Source of the DNA: Xanthobacteraceae bacterium
GTDB lineage: Bacteria; Pseudomonadota; Alphaproteobacteria; Rhizobiales; Xanthobacteraceae
Direction of reading: 5' to 3'
Length of the DNA: 64,000 bases
Assembly: GCA_024508855.1 (NCBI GenBank)
Contig: JANINJ010000095.1
Coordinates: 27,762 to 91,761, forward strand
The position numbers and the translations under genes were made by a program. This document shows, in pieces, positions 35,501 to 44,209 of the stretch; the first letter of the stretch is position 1, and each line of letters starts with the position of its first letter. Under the pieces are notes generated by a model. It saw only the letters and a list, made by a program, of their open reading frames with translations, had not been told where the DNA came from and did no database searches.

Positions 35501-36536
35501 ATTTTCCCGATCGCAATACGTCGTGACTGGATTTGGCGTCGTCGGCGGCCGCTTGCTGGCGTATCCGCTTGAGTCGGGCACCGACGATAATCTCTCGAAA
35601 CGTCAATAACATGACAGATAATACGAATGGCACGATATAGTAGAGGACGCGGAATAATAGCATACCGGCGAGCAGCTCTTCCTTGTCCATCTGCCACAGC
35701 CCGACCAGCATCGCGGCGTCGAACACACCGAGGCCGCCGGGCGAATGGCTGGCGAAGCCGAGTAGCGTCGCCGAGACGAAGATCACCGCTACTACCACGA
35801 AGCCGAGATTGGGCTCGTCCGGCACCAGCATGTACATCGCCAGCGCGCAGAACCCGAGATCGACGATGCCGATGGCGATCTGCATCAGAGTCAGCGTGCC
35901 GCCGGGCAGCACCACTTCCCACGGACCGCGCCCGACGCGGCGCGGCGCGATCGACACCCAGATCACATAGCCGATCAGGCTGAGGATGATGAGAAACGCG
36001 AACACGCGGTTCAGCAGCGGCGGCAGTTGATCGATCGCGGACGCCGCCTCCGGATGGTAGGCGATGCCCATGCCCAGCACCGCCGCATTGCCGAGCCAGA
36101 AGGTCAGCCCGGCGACGAAGCAGATCTTGGTGACTTCGATGGCGTTCAGTCCCCACGCCGAATAGATGCGGTAACGTACCGCACCGCCGGTGAAGACGCT
36201 GGCGCCGACATTGTGCCCGACCGAATAGCTGGTGAAGGCGGCCAGCGCGTTGATGCGGTACGGGATGTCGGATCGGCCGATCGCGCGCACCGCGAACAGA
36301 TCGTAGAATGTCAGCGTGAAGTAGCCCGCGGCGACGAACAGCGCGGCCAGTGCGATCGAGCGCAGGTCGCTCTGCTTGATCGCCTCGAGCACCTTGTCGA
36401 CGTCGATGTTGCGGAGCTGGTGATAGAGGATGTAGCAGGCGATCGCGATAACGACGACGCTGGCGAGGACACCGAGGCGATGCAGGATTTCCTTGTCGCG
36501 CAGCAACGAGATCGTCCTGCGTATTAAACCCAGCAT
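35481..36536 (-). CDS. Lysylphosphatidylglycerol synthase TM-region (UPF0104) membrane protein
   Basis: This is a 351-residue polytopic protein with about eight helices. The family's conserved stretch is YSVGHNVGASVFTGGAVRYRIYSAWG and, near the C-terminus, GFASHSPGGLGVFDAAMLVGL. It corresponds to the flippase half of MprF without the lysyl-transfer domain; such stand-alone proteins occur beside lipid or glycan genes. Start 36536 has GAGG 5 bases upstream. It overlaps phoR by 20 bp, so it is probably co-transcribed with the Pho operon. A link between them is not established. Confidence 0.85.
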   Translation of the reverse strand: MLGLIRRTISLLRDKEILHRLGVLASVVVIAIACYILYHQLRNIDVDKVLEAIKQSDLRSIALAALFVAAGYFTLTFYDLFAVRAIGRSDIPYRINALAAFTSYSVGHNVGASVFTGGAVRYRIYSAWGLNAIEVTKICFVAGLTFWLGNAAVLGMGIAYHPEAASAIDQLPPLLNRVFAFLIILSLIGYVIWVSIAPRRVGRGPWEVVLPGGTLTLMQIAIGIVDLGFCALAMYMLVPDEPNLGFVVVAVIFVSATLLGFASHSPGGLGVFDAAMLVGLWQMDKEELLAGMLLFRVLYYIVPFVLSVMLLTFREIIVGARLKRIRQQAAADDAKSSHDVLRSGKYGDSGA

Positions 36537-36759
36537 CTCAACCTCGAACTGCAATTCTGCGTCGGATCCGACGGGTCCTCGTTCTGATCGCTCCCGCCCC
36601 ACGTGGTAGCGCGTTTTATGCTGAAGTGGAATCGAAACGCAGCAAAAACAATGCCCCGATCAAATTGTCGCGGGGCTGGGCCTCTGCACGCTTTCACCAT
36701 GATTCGGCCGTGAAGCGGCACCGGTTTCGCTGAAGCACGGCCGTTTGCCGCGCGGCGCA

Positions 36760-37056
36760 TCACACCTGAGGCGCCTGGCGCAGAATAAAGCGATCGCGCA
36801 ACCACGAGCCGATCGCGCAGCCCACCAGATAGGCAGCTAACATCAGAAGGCCAAGGTCGAGCCAGTAGCCGAAGCGGCCGGGAACCAGTCGCGCCACGGC
36901 CACGCCGATCAGGATCACGATCAGCATCGCGACGCGCTGCGCCGTTTTTCGGGAAAGGCCGTTGCCGTGCTGAACGATGGAGATCCAGCCCATCCCGAGC
37001 CCGATCAGCAGCGCTCCCAGCAGCCAGCCCCAGTTGAATGCCGCGAAATAGGCCAT
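36760..37056 (-). CDS. Small three-helix membrane protein
   Basis: This 98-residue protein has three hydrophobic segments (about 8-27, 41-58 and 65-85). It starts MAYFAAFNWGWLLGALLIGLG, and the next loop has the positive cluster RKTAQR. I recognise no family. It begins 4 bp after the stop of the OmpA-family gene and so belongs to its operon, which suggests an envelope role. The 36537-36759 gap downstream shows nothing further. Confidence 0.65.
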   Translation of the reverse strand: MAYFAAFNWGWLLGALLIGLGMGWISIVQHGNGLSRKTAQRVAMLIVILIGVAVARLVPGRFGYWLDLGLLMLAAYLVGCAIGSWLRDRFILRQAPQV

Positions 37057-37060
37057 TGCC

Positions 37061-38455
37061 TTACCTCACCAGGAAATCGATGCGGCGGTTTTTCGCCTTG
37101 CCTTCGTCGGTGGAATTATCGGCCACCGGCTGCGAACTGCCAAAGCCGGTGGCCTTGAAGCGATCCGCCGGCAGGCCGGCCTTGACCATGAAATCGACCA
37201 CCGCCTGGGCGCGCTTTTCCGACAGCGCCTGGTTGGCCGCGTCGTCGCCATCGCCGTCGGTGTGGCCGTTGACCTCGATGCTGGCGGTCGGACAGCGTAG
37301 CGCGATCTCGGCAAGGCGGTCGAGCAGGCCCGCCGAATCCGCATTGATGGTGGCGCTGCCGGTATCGAACTGGATGGTGCCCTTGCTCAGCACTTCCGTG
37401 AAGAGGCGCTGGCACACCGAGGCATCGACCGGGGCGGCTGCGGGTTTCACCGAGACCTCGGCTTTCGCGGTCCAGCCTTCCGGCAATTCCTTCGGCAGCC
37501 GGGTGCGGATCTGGTTTGCCGCGCCATCGTAAAGCGCGTCGCCGGACAGTTTCACCTCACGATCGGACACCACCAGCGATCCGGTGGAGAGCCGCGACAG
37601 CGCGCCCAGCGCGCGCACCACCGCATCGGAGAAGCCCTTGGGCGCGCCGATGCTGGCCTTGAGATTGTCCACCACCTTCTCGTCGAAGAACTTGCGCTGT
37701 GCGGCGGCGACCAGCGCGGCATGGACGGCATTGTCCGGCACATAGCCGGTCAGGGTCAGCGTCACGCCGACCGGGTCCTTGTTGGCCTGGAACACGTAAG
37801 GCGGCGCGGCCACCTCGTTGCTGGCGACGGTGAAGCCCTCGGGCAGGTTACGCAGCGCCGCCGCGATCGCCTCGCGCCCGCCCAGATCGCGTGCCATGCC
37901 GGACAGGCTCACGGATTTGTCGGACAAGGTGATCTTGCCTTCCTTGAGGCGGGCCACCTGCTCGATCAGCACCTGAACGGCAGCATCGAAGCGCTGCGGC
38001 GCGCCGCGCGCAAAACCCATATGGTCGGCCACCTCGACGCCGTTGAGCGCCGTCTTGGCAGCCTCCAGCAAGCGCGCCTTGATGGCGGGCAACGGCGCAC
38101 TGCCACTAAACGTCACGCGCACCACGTCGCGCTCGGCCGACCAGACGTAGGGCTTGGCTTCCGGCACAAGTTTGGTCTGATCTTTCACCAGCCGCACGCC
38201 CGAGACCGTTTCGACCGACGTCACCGCACTGCGACGGCCCTCTTCGGAAAATGCATCGGCGGAAAACGTCACGTCCCGCCCGGCAACGGAAATGCGGGTC
38301 TTGTCGAGCACGTCGCTCTTGATTGCCGCGGTGACGTTGGCGGCAAGATCCTGCTCGATCGGAACGGTGCTGTTCCAGGCCGCCAAGGCCCACAGAATGG
38401 CGAGAGGGATGAGGCCCGGCCACCACTTCCTGCTCCACCTGAAAACTCTGTGCAT
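37061..38455 (-). CDS. OmpA-family envelope protein with BON-like repeats
   Basis: This 464-residue protein has an N-terminal membrane anchor (about 12-28, GLIPLAILWALAAW). Several BON-like repeats follow (for example SLSGMARDLGGREAIAAALR and LTGYVPDNAVHAALVAAAQR). The C-terminal OmpA peptidoglycan-binding domain covers about 355-464: IQFDTGSATINADSAGLLD, EVNGHTDGDGDDAANQALS and KNRRIDFLV, with the conserved Asp/Arg. It probably ties the inner membrane to peptidoglycan. Start 38455 (MHRVFRWSRKWWPG) gives a clean anchor; the earlier open frame has none. Confidence 0.87.
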   Translation of the reverse strand: MHRVFRWSRKWWPGLIPLAILWALAAWNSTVPIEQDLAANVTAAIKSDVLDKTRISVAGRDVTFSADAFSEEGRRSAVTSVETVSGVRLVKDQTKLVPEAKPYVWSAERDVVRVTFSGSAPLPAIKARLLEAAKTALNGVEVADHMGFARGAPQRFDAAVQVLIEQVARLKEGKITLSDKSVSLSGMARDLGGREAIAAALRNLPEGFTVASNEVAAPPYVFQANKDPVGVTLTLTGYVPDNAVHAALVAAAQRKFFDEKVVDNLKASIGAPKGFSDAVVRALGALSRLSTGSLVVSDREVKLSGDALYDGAANQIRTRLPKELPEGWTAKAEVSVKPAAAPVDASVCQRLFTEVLSKGTIQFDTGSATINADSAGLLDRLAEIALRCPTASIEVNGHTDGDGDDAANQALSEKRAQAVVDFMVKAGLPADRFKATGFGSSQPVADNSTDEGKAKNRRIDFLVR

Positions 38456-38582
38456 CCGATATCTCGCCGGGTCTGGAAACACAGACAAAACAAATGCTTG
38501 GTACGCTGTCAATTTGGAAATGCGGGCACGGGCACGGAAGCGCGAATGGTCGCTGGATAACCGTTTGTTCAGCGATTTGCAG

Positions 38583-38750
38583 CTAGTGGAGCGGTTTGAC
38601 ATTCGCTGCCCACCTTGCCGCGAGTCCGGGAAGCGAATGTCAAATCCAAAGCTCCACTAGAAGTCTATATTTGCTAGTGGTCCTATAGATTCTAACATTT
38701 GCGCAGGCGCCTGCTGAAACGGGACGCAAATGTTAGAATCGGACCACTAG
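38583..38750. repeat. 168-bp composite palindromic repeat, copy 2 (inverted)
   Basis: Module B comes first (CTAGTGGAGCGGTTTGACAT to CTCCACTAG, 38583-38660), then linker AAGTCTATATTTG, then module A (CTAGTGGTCC to GGACCACTAG, 38674-38750). The order and linker are the reverse complement of copy 1 at 27349-27516. It fills most of the 38456-38817 gap, which otherwise shows nothing. Confidence 0.92.
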
Positions 38751-38817
38751 CGTCGCACGCCGCGCGGCCCGAGAATTAACCTTCGCCGTGCATCGCCATC
38801 GACCGGCCGGATTTTTG

Positions 38818-39876
38818 ATGAAGCAACTTCGCAACACCGTCATCCGCGCGGGCTTCGGCGCGCTGTCCCTGACCGGGGCGCATCATCTGCTGCGTCCTCT
38901 GCTCGCCGGCGTCGGCGCCATCTTCATGCTGCATCACGTGCGGCCGCGCCGCGACGTGCCGTTCCAGCCCAACCATCACCTCGAGATCACGCCCGAGTTC
39001 CTGCGCACGACGCTCGCGCATGTCCGCGACCTCGGCGCCGACATCGTCACGCTCGACGAAATGCATCGTCGCCTGACGGAGCGCGACTTCTCCCGCCGCT
39101 TCGCCTGCTTCACCTGCGACGACGGCTATCGCGACAATCGCGATCACGCGCTGCCGGTGATGCGCGAATTCGGCGCACCGTTCACCGTCTATGCGGTCAG
39201 CGACTTCGCGCGCGGCCAGGGCCGGCTGTGGTGGGTAGCGCTGGAGCGCGTCATCGCCGCCACCGATACTATCGATGTCGAGATCGGCGGCACGGCCACG
39301 CATCTCGACACCGCCACGACCGCGGCCAAGCAGGCCGCCTTCGCGCGATTGCACGACTGGCTGCGCAGCCTGCCGGGCGATGCCGACGTCAACCGCGAGG
39401 TGAGCGCGCTATGCGTGCGCTACGGCATCGACGAGGACGCAATCAGCCGCGAACTTTGTCTGTCATGGGACGAACTGAAGCCATTTGCCGACGATCCGCT
39501 GGTGACGATCGGCGCGCATACCATCAGTCATGGCAATCTCGCCAAGCAGAGCGAAACGTCTGCGATGCACGAATTGAACACCAATCGCGCCGATCTCGAA
39601 GCCGCGCTGCAACGACCGGTCCACCACCTAGCCTATCCCTACGGCGACAAGAACGCCGCCGCGTCGCGCGAATTCGCCCTCGCCCGCAGCGCCGGATTCA
39701 ACACCGCCGTGACCACACGCCCCGGCATGATCTTCGCCGAGAACGCCGCGCACATGACTGCGCTGCCGCGCATCTCGCTCAACGGTAATTTCCAGGACGC
39801 GCGCTTCCTGTCGGTACTCACATCCGGCGCCGCCACCGCGATGTGGAATGGCTTCCGCCGCGTCGACGCGGCATAG
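38818..39876 (+). CDS. Polysaccharide deacetylase family protein
   Basis: This is a 352-residue NodB-domain protein. The metal-dependent deacetylase motifs are visible: FTCDDGYRDN (catalytic and metal Asp), GAHTISHGNL (metal His pair) and HHLAYPYGDKNAA. An N-terminal hydrophobic stretch and HHVRPR precede the domain. It would remove N- or O-acetyl groups from a cell-surface glycan. Start 38818 has only a weak ribosome site; the frame opens ten codons earlier. No glycan synthesis cluster adjoins it. Confidence 0.87.
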   Translation: MKQLRNTVIRAGFGALSLTGAHHLLRPLLAGVGAIFMLHHVRPRRDVPFQPNHHLEITPEFLRTTLAHVRDLGADIVTLDEMHRRLTERDFSRRFACFTCDDGYRDNRDHALPVMREFGAPFTVYAVSDFARGQGRLWWVALERVIAATDTIDVEIGGTATHLDTATTAAKQAAFARLHDWLRSLPGDADVNREVSALCVRYGIDEDAISRELCLSWDELKPFADDPLVTIGAHTISHGNLAKQSETSAMHELNTNRADLEAALQRPVHHLAYPYGDKNAAASREFALARSAGFNTAVTTRPGMIFAENAAHMTALPRISLNGNFQDARFLSVLTSGAATAMWNGFRRVDAA

Positions 39877-39905
39877 AACATCATGACTCAGATTCGTGTG
39901 ACGGC

Positions 39906-39950
39906 GTCATCCTGAGGTGCGCCGCGCGAAGCGTGGCGCCTCAGGGTGAC
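39906..39950. repeat. Short palindromic repeat, family 2
   Basis: GTCATCCTGAGGTGCGCC pairs with GGCGCCTCAGGGTGAC around a GCGCGAAGCGT loop. It is a reduced version of the element at 16778-16887 and lies between the deacetylase stop and the SDR gene. Confidence 0.8.
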
Positions 39951-40047
39951 GGCGTCCGTTCAACCTCAGACCTTCTCGCTGCAGCCCCTTGCTTGACTCA
40001 TTTGCCGCGGCTGGCGCTATATCGCGGCGAAAGTCACGGGAGGCATC

Positions 40048-40854
40048 ATGTTCAAGGATCTGTTTTCACTCAAAGGCCGCGTCGCACTGGTGACCGGCGG
40101 TTCGCGCGGCATCGGCAAGATGATCGCTGCGGGATTTCTCTCGCAGGGCGCGGCAAAGGTTTACATCACCGCGCGCAAGGCGGGACCGTGCGAAGAGACG
40201 GCGAAGGAATTGACCGCGGCCTATGACGGTGAATGCATCGCGCTGCCGATCGACATGTCGACGGTGGAAGGCTGCAACAAGCTCGCCGACGAATTCATGA
40301 AGCGCGAGCCCAAGCTCGACATCCTCGTCAACAATGCCGGCGCCGCCTGGGGCTCGACCTTCGACGAGTTTCCGGAGAGCGGCTGGGACAAGGTGATGAA
40401 CCTCAACGTCAAGTCGCTGTTCTTCCTGACCAAGGCGCTGGCCAAGCCGCTGCGCGCCGCGGCCACCAGGGAGAAGCCCGCGAAGGTCATCAACATCGCC
40501 TCGATCGACGGCCTGTCGGTCAATCCGATGGAGACCTATTCCTATCAGGCGAGCAAGGCGGCGGTGATCCATCTGACCCGGCGCATGGCGGCGCGGCTGA
40601 TCCAGGACAACATCGTTGTCACCGCGATCTGCCCCGGCGCCTTTGCCTCCGACATGAACCGCGCGGCACGCGACCAGGCCGACGCCGTGGCCAAGGCCAT
40701 CCCCGCGAAGCGCATCGGCACCGACGAGGACATGGCCGGCGTCGCCATCTATCTCGCCTCCCGCGCCGGGGACTATGTCGTCGGCAACGCCATCGCGGTC
40801 GACGGCGGCATCGTCTACGCGCATCTCAGCGTGCCGGTCTCAGGCGGCGAGTGA
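40048..40854 (+). CDS. Short-chain dehydrogenase/reductase
   Basis: This 268-residue classical SDR has the cofactor motif TGGSRGIGKM (residues 17-26), NNAG at about 96, Ser in INIASIDGLS, catalytic Tyr-Lys in YSYQASKAAV, and C-terminal GNAIAVDGGIVYA. The absence of an acidic residue after the second strand and the Arg/Lys near TARKAG favour NADP(H). It resembles 3-oxoacyl-ACP reductase-like enzymes, but the substrate is unknown. It is monocistronic, followed by the hairpin-rich gap. Confidence 0.92.
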   Translation: MFKDLFSLKGRVALVTGGSRGIGKMIAAGFLSQGAAKVYITARKAGPCEETAKELTAAYDGECIALPIDMSTVEGCNKLADEFMKREPKLDILVNNAGAAWGSTFDEFPESGWDKVMNLNVKSLFFLTKALAKPLRAAATREKPAKVINIASIDGLSVNPMETYSYQASKAAVIHLTRRMAARLIQDNIVVTAICPGAFASDMNRAARDQADAVAKAIPAKRIGTDEDMAGVAIYLASRAGDYVVGNAIAVDGGIVYAHLSVPVSGGE

Positions 40855-41312
40855 CGGAACGGCGGCGCAGCATCCCGTGACGTTTTCCGCGTCACGGGCA
40901 ATCCGCCACTGCACGGGTCGCCCCTGCCCGGCGACGCCAACCCAACCCGAGGCCATTGGCCCCGCCAAGGGAGCATTCCCGATGGCCTGCCCCCAGAAAC
41001 AGAAACGGGCCGCCTAATAGGGCGGCCCTGCCGGTTTTGGGATCGATTATCAATCAGGAAAAAATTTAGTGCCGGATGGAGATACCATAGCACACAAATG
41101 TGATGGTCCGCGTCACCCATTTGGGTGACGTCGGATTGGTCTTTGGGAGGGGCCGCCGCCGACGGGAACCCCGCCAAAATGGCGGGGATAGAGCCTTTCC
41201 GGTTCTGATGGGATCAGAACCGGGGCTCTATGATTTTGGTGTGACGCGTTTTCTTCACGCGAACCGGCCGCCGTCGGGCCGAAGCCAGCGAAGGCCGGGT
41301 ATCCGAAACGGA
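40855..41312. other. Non-coding gap with four strong hairpins
   Basis: No gene is supported in these 458 bp. Four perfect hairpins occur: GGGCCGCC/GGCGGCCC (41007-41028), CGTCACCC/GGGTGACG (41111-41130) and CCCCGCC/GGCGGGG (41169-41187). The largest (41189-41230) pairs TAGAGCC with GGCTCTA outside and CCGGTTCTGAT with ATCAGAACCGG inside, with a three-base bulge and a GGG loop. The first may terminate the SDR transcript. The others could be a structured small RNA or repeat relics. Confidence 0.6.
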
Positions 41313-41693
41313 TCAGGCGGTCTTCTTGGTGAACATGGTCAGGATGCCGTTCTCATCGACATTGATGGCGACCACCTGTGCCGAGTTCCGTCCCTTGGCC
41401 TTGAGCGCTGAAACGGCTTGCGGCGTTGCATCGATCGACGCGCGAAGCGACTGCAACTCTTCCTGCTTTGTATTCGCCAGCAGTGCGTCGACCTTCGAGC
41501 GCATGTCCGCTTGCAGGTCTTCCACGTCGACCACCTGAATGCTGCGGATCGTGACGCTTTGCTGCTGCTGCGGTTGCTGCGGCTGTGTTTGTTGTGTCTG
41601 CTTCTCTGGACCCGAACCGGGGGCGGCTTGCGCCATGACGGGCGCTCCCACGATGAGCGATGCAACAATAATCGGCATTGCCAAGGTACGCAT
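41313..41693 (-). CDS. Small secreted Gln-rich protein
   Basis: This 126-residue protein has a signal peptide (1-22, ending AQA-APG). A Gln/Pro/Thr-rich low-complexity linker (QTQQTQPQQPQQQQ) follows, then a compact C-terminal part (VTIRSIQVVDVEDLQADMRS, then AQVVAINVDENGILTMFTKK). The family is unknown; the C-terminal pattern of helix followed by strands looks like a folded periplasmic domain. Start 41693 has AGAAGGAGC upstream. It is a single gene facing the hairpin-rich gap. Confidence 0.72.
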   Translation of the reverse strand: MRTLAMPIIVASLIVGAPVMAQAAPGSGPEKQTQQTQPQQPQQQQSVTIRSIQVVDVEDLQADMRSKVDALLANTKQEELQSLRASIDATPQAVSALKAKGRNSAQVVAINVDENGILTMFTKKTA

Positions 41694-41949
41694 GGTCCGC
41701 TCCTTCTCTGCTGTCCTGTTTGGAATCGAAGCGGAACCTAGTGTCGAAAGATGGTGCACGGCCGTTGTTTATGTGATCATTCGATGGATATCGGATGGTG
41801 ATAGTGTGCGCGTGGATCGATCGCGGCGCGTGTTCCCGGCGATTTTTCCGGGGGACAGAATCCGACAGCATGTGAGCAACGCCGACAGAACCATTGACCG
41901 GTTCCACTTTGACGCCATACTCCCCGAGTGTTCAATCGGGGGCTGATTC

Positions 41950-42234
41950 ATGGAACAGATTCTGATTAACCTCGTCGCCGGCGCACTGGGTGGAAACGCC
42001 GCCGGCAAGTCTTCGCCGACGTTCGATCTTGGAACGCTCGGCAATACGATCGCCGGCCTGGTTGGCGGCGGCGTCCTCGGACAGATCATCACACTCGTCT
42101 GGCCTGCCGTTTCCGCCTCGCTTCAGGGCGGCAACCTCGACGTCGGATCGATCATTACGCAAGTGATCGGCGGCGGCGCCGGCGGCGCCATCCTCACGGC
42201 GATCGTTGGCGCGATCAAGAACAAGGCATCGTAG
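41950..42234 (+). CDS. Small glycine-rich membrane protein
   Basis: This is a 94-residue protein made largely of Gly/Ala/Ile-rich hydrophobic stretches (ILINLVAGALGGNAAG, then IAGLVGGGVLGQIITLVWPA and IIGGGAGGAILTAIVGAIKN-like). It resembles small 'glycine zipper' membrane proteins of unknown function. The codon pattern is GC-rich like its neighbours, and the ATG is well placed. It is one of four small orphan genes between 41.3 and 42.9 kb. Confidence 0.65.
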   Translation: MEQILINLVAGALGGNAAGKSSPTFDLGTLGNTIAGLVGGGVLGQIITLVWPAVSASLQGGNLDVGSIITQVIGGGAGGAILTAIVGAIKNKAS

Positions 42235-42311
42235 GCTTCGACCGGGAGTTCCCGGCGACGGAATTTTCCGTCAGGCGCCGCCTTCGCCCGATCCTTCCTC
42301 TCACCGGCGCG

Positions 42312-42554
42312 TCATCCGGATGCTTGGCGTCGCCGCTTTGTCGCGACAACCGAGAGCGTGACAAGGGCCGCGATGTAGAGCGCGACGCCGAGCGCCGGCA
42401 TCACATAGATGACAGCGACCAGTTCGCATGTCCCGTCTTGGCAGGTGCCGAGATAGCCCGCATGCGCGAGAGCCATTCCGATCGCCAGCGCGACACCGAG
42501 CGACGCCAGCAGCACGGCCGTGATCGACAAGGTGCGCAGAATGGAAATCAGCAT
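42312..42554 (-). CDS. Small two-helix membrane protein
   Basis: This 80-residue protein has two hydrophobic segments (about 8-32 and 44-70) joined by a short loop with a Cys pair (GTCQDGTCELV) and a basic C-terminus (TKRRRQASG). No family is recognised. The loop cysteines could form a periplasmic disulfide (inference). It is convergent with the preceding glycine-rich gene. Confidence 0.6.
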   Translation of the reverse strand: MLISILRTLSITAVLLASLGVALAIGMALAHAGYLGTCQDGTCELVAVIYVMPALGVALYIAALVTLSVVATKRRRQASG

Positions 42555-42675
42555 GTATCCTCTTTCGCGTTCGCGGCCTGCGTAGAGCCTGCAGCGAAAG
42601 TTGACGAGAGAGTGACGAACGATTCCGTCGCCGGGCCTGTGTTATCTATTGCGGAAAAATAAAAACGGGCTTGTA

Positions 42676-42873
42676 ATGACTCGCATGATGTTTCGCAAAG
42701 TGCTCACTTGGTTGCATCATCTGTGGGGTGGAGCACCGTTCGAGGTGCGGCACGATCGCGATCGGCCCCCGATGGACATCGATGAATTTGCCCGGTTGCT
42801 GAAGAGCGGAACACACGAAGACCTGGAACTGATCGCGCGGACGTTGAGCCGTCCCGACAAGATCAAGATTTAA
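42676..42873 (+). CDS. Small hypothetical protein
   Basis: This 65-residue protein starts at ATG 42676 (MTRMMFRKVLTWLHHLWGG); the frame is also open to TTG 42649. A short amphipathic N-terminal helix is followed by a soluble acidic-basic part (MDIDEFARLLKSGTHEDLEL, then IARTLSRPDKIKI). No motif is recognised. The evidence is an open frame with sensible codon use and a purine-rich AAACGGG upstream. It is convergent with the diguanylate cyclase gene. Confidence 0.5.
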   Translation: MTRMMFRKVLTWLHHLWGGAPFEVRHDRDRPPMDIDEFARLLKSGTHEDLELIARTLSRPDKIKI

Positions 42874-42901
42874 AGGTCGCGCAGCCTTCCGATCGCTGCG
42901 C

Positions 42902-44047
42902 TCACGCAACCAGACTGAAGCCCGACACCTGGATTCGATTGCGGCCCGAGGATTTCGCCTCGTAGAGGGCCTGATCCGCCTTGTTGAGCAACGACTGAAT
43001 CGTTTCATCTTGCGCTGCACTAAAGGCAATGCCCGCGCTGATCGTGGTGCGGACGGAACCGGCGGCGGTCGGAATCGTCATTCCCTCGATCCGCCTGCGC
43101 AAGCGTTCGGCGATGTCGGTCGACGATTTGCGGCTCGAGTTCGGCAGCACGACGCAGAATTCCTCGCCGCCGATGCGGGCCGCGAAATCATGAGACCGGA
43201 TGCTGCCGAGAATGGTCTCGGCAACCACCTTCAGCACGTGATCGCCGGCATCGTGCCCGAACCTGTCGTTGACCGCCTTGAAGTGGTCGACGTCGATCGC
43301 GATCACGCTGGTGTTCGGCGGAATGGCGGTGTCCAGTTCCAGAAGGGCACGGCGATTGAGCAATCCGGTCAGAACGTCGGTCCGTGCATCGGACTTGTGA
43401 CGATTGGCAATGCGCGCCTGATTGAGCGTGAGCGACAGCGTTCCAATTCCGGTCAGTCCCATGATGACCACGATGGAATTGATTTCTTCCGCCCAGTTAT
43501 CCGGCCGCGCGTTCAGGATGAACTGTCCGTCGTGGATGAGCGCGTAGCCGCACGCGATGAACGACAGCGACGTGATGAAAAACAGGACGGCATTCGCCGT
43601 CATCAGAAAGGGAGATTCCTTGCGGGCCGCCCAATACTGGTGACCGCTGAGCGCAAGCAGGATGCCCATCGCCACGTTGCCGGCGATGGTGCCCAAACCG
43701 GAATAGCCCAACCCGAAACAGACGCTGGTGATCAGAAGGCTGGCGACGACGACGACCGACGTCGTAACGGCGTTCGCGCGATCCGCGCAGAACTTCGCCG
43801 TGCCGGAATACAGCAGCCCGAATCCGATAATCAGAAGCACGAAGGACGCGAACAGAAGATTCGCATCGTACTTGCCGACGACGTAGGAGAAAAACACCAC
43901 GCCGCCGACGATGAAGGCGAGTCCGAGCGACCAGCTCAGCAAATGCGTTTCCGCCCGTCCGACCACCCACAGCATGAACAGCGTCAGCCCCAGCGACGCA
44001 CCGGAAAAGCCGACGGCAATCAGAATAGAGAATTGATCGAGAAACAT
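42902..44047 (-). CDS. Membrane-anchored GGDEF diguanylate cyclase
   Basis: This is a 381-residue enzyme that makes c-di-GMP. Six or seven N-terminal membrane helices span about 8-205. The GGDEF domain (about 215-378) includes DVLTGLLNRRALLELD, AIDVDHFKAVNDRFGHDAGD and the active-site loop RIGGEEF. An I-site R-S-H-D lies exactly five residues before GGEEF, so product inhibition is expected. GISFSA-type strands close the domain (SAGIAFSAAQDETIQSLLNK). There is no EAL domain. The sensed signal is unknown. Confidence 0.94.
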   Translation of the reverse strand: MFLDQFSILIAVGFSGASLGLTLFMLWVVGRAETHLLSWSLGLAFIVGGVVFFSYVVGKYDANLLFASFVLLIIGFGLLYSGTAKFCADRANAVTTSVVVVASLLITSVCFGLGYSGLGTIAGNVAMGILLALSGHQYWAARKESPFLMTANAVLFFITSLSFIACGYALIHDGQFILNARPDNWAEEINSIVVIMGLTGIGTLSLTLNQARIANRHKSDARTDVLTGLLNRRALLELDTAIPPNTSVIAIDVDHFKAVNDRFGHDAGDHVLKVVAETILGSIRSHDFAARIGGEEFCVVLPNSSRKSSTDIAERLRRRIEGMTIPTAAGSVRTTISAGIAFSAAQDETIQSLLNKADQALYEAKSSGRNRIQVSGFSLVA

Positions 44048-44209
44048 ACGAAATGGATCCGCACCGTGAATGCGGTTCCATAGTAGGTTGCAGAGAGTTA
44101 TTCAATTGCAACGCTGTCGCGGTACGCGCGGTCTAGGGTAATCAAATCGTTGATTGCTTCCTGCAAAATGAAGCTATCGGCGCGGCACGCATGGCTGCCG
44201 GCTGTTGGG

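Noticed and set aside
36524..36805. 93-codon minus-strand frame between the flippase-like gene and the 98-residue gene
   Set aside because: It overlaps both neighbours, lacks a ribosome site and has low-information composition.
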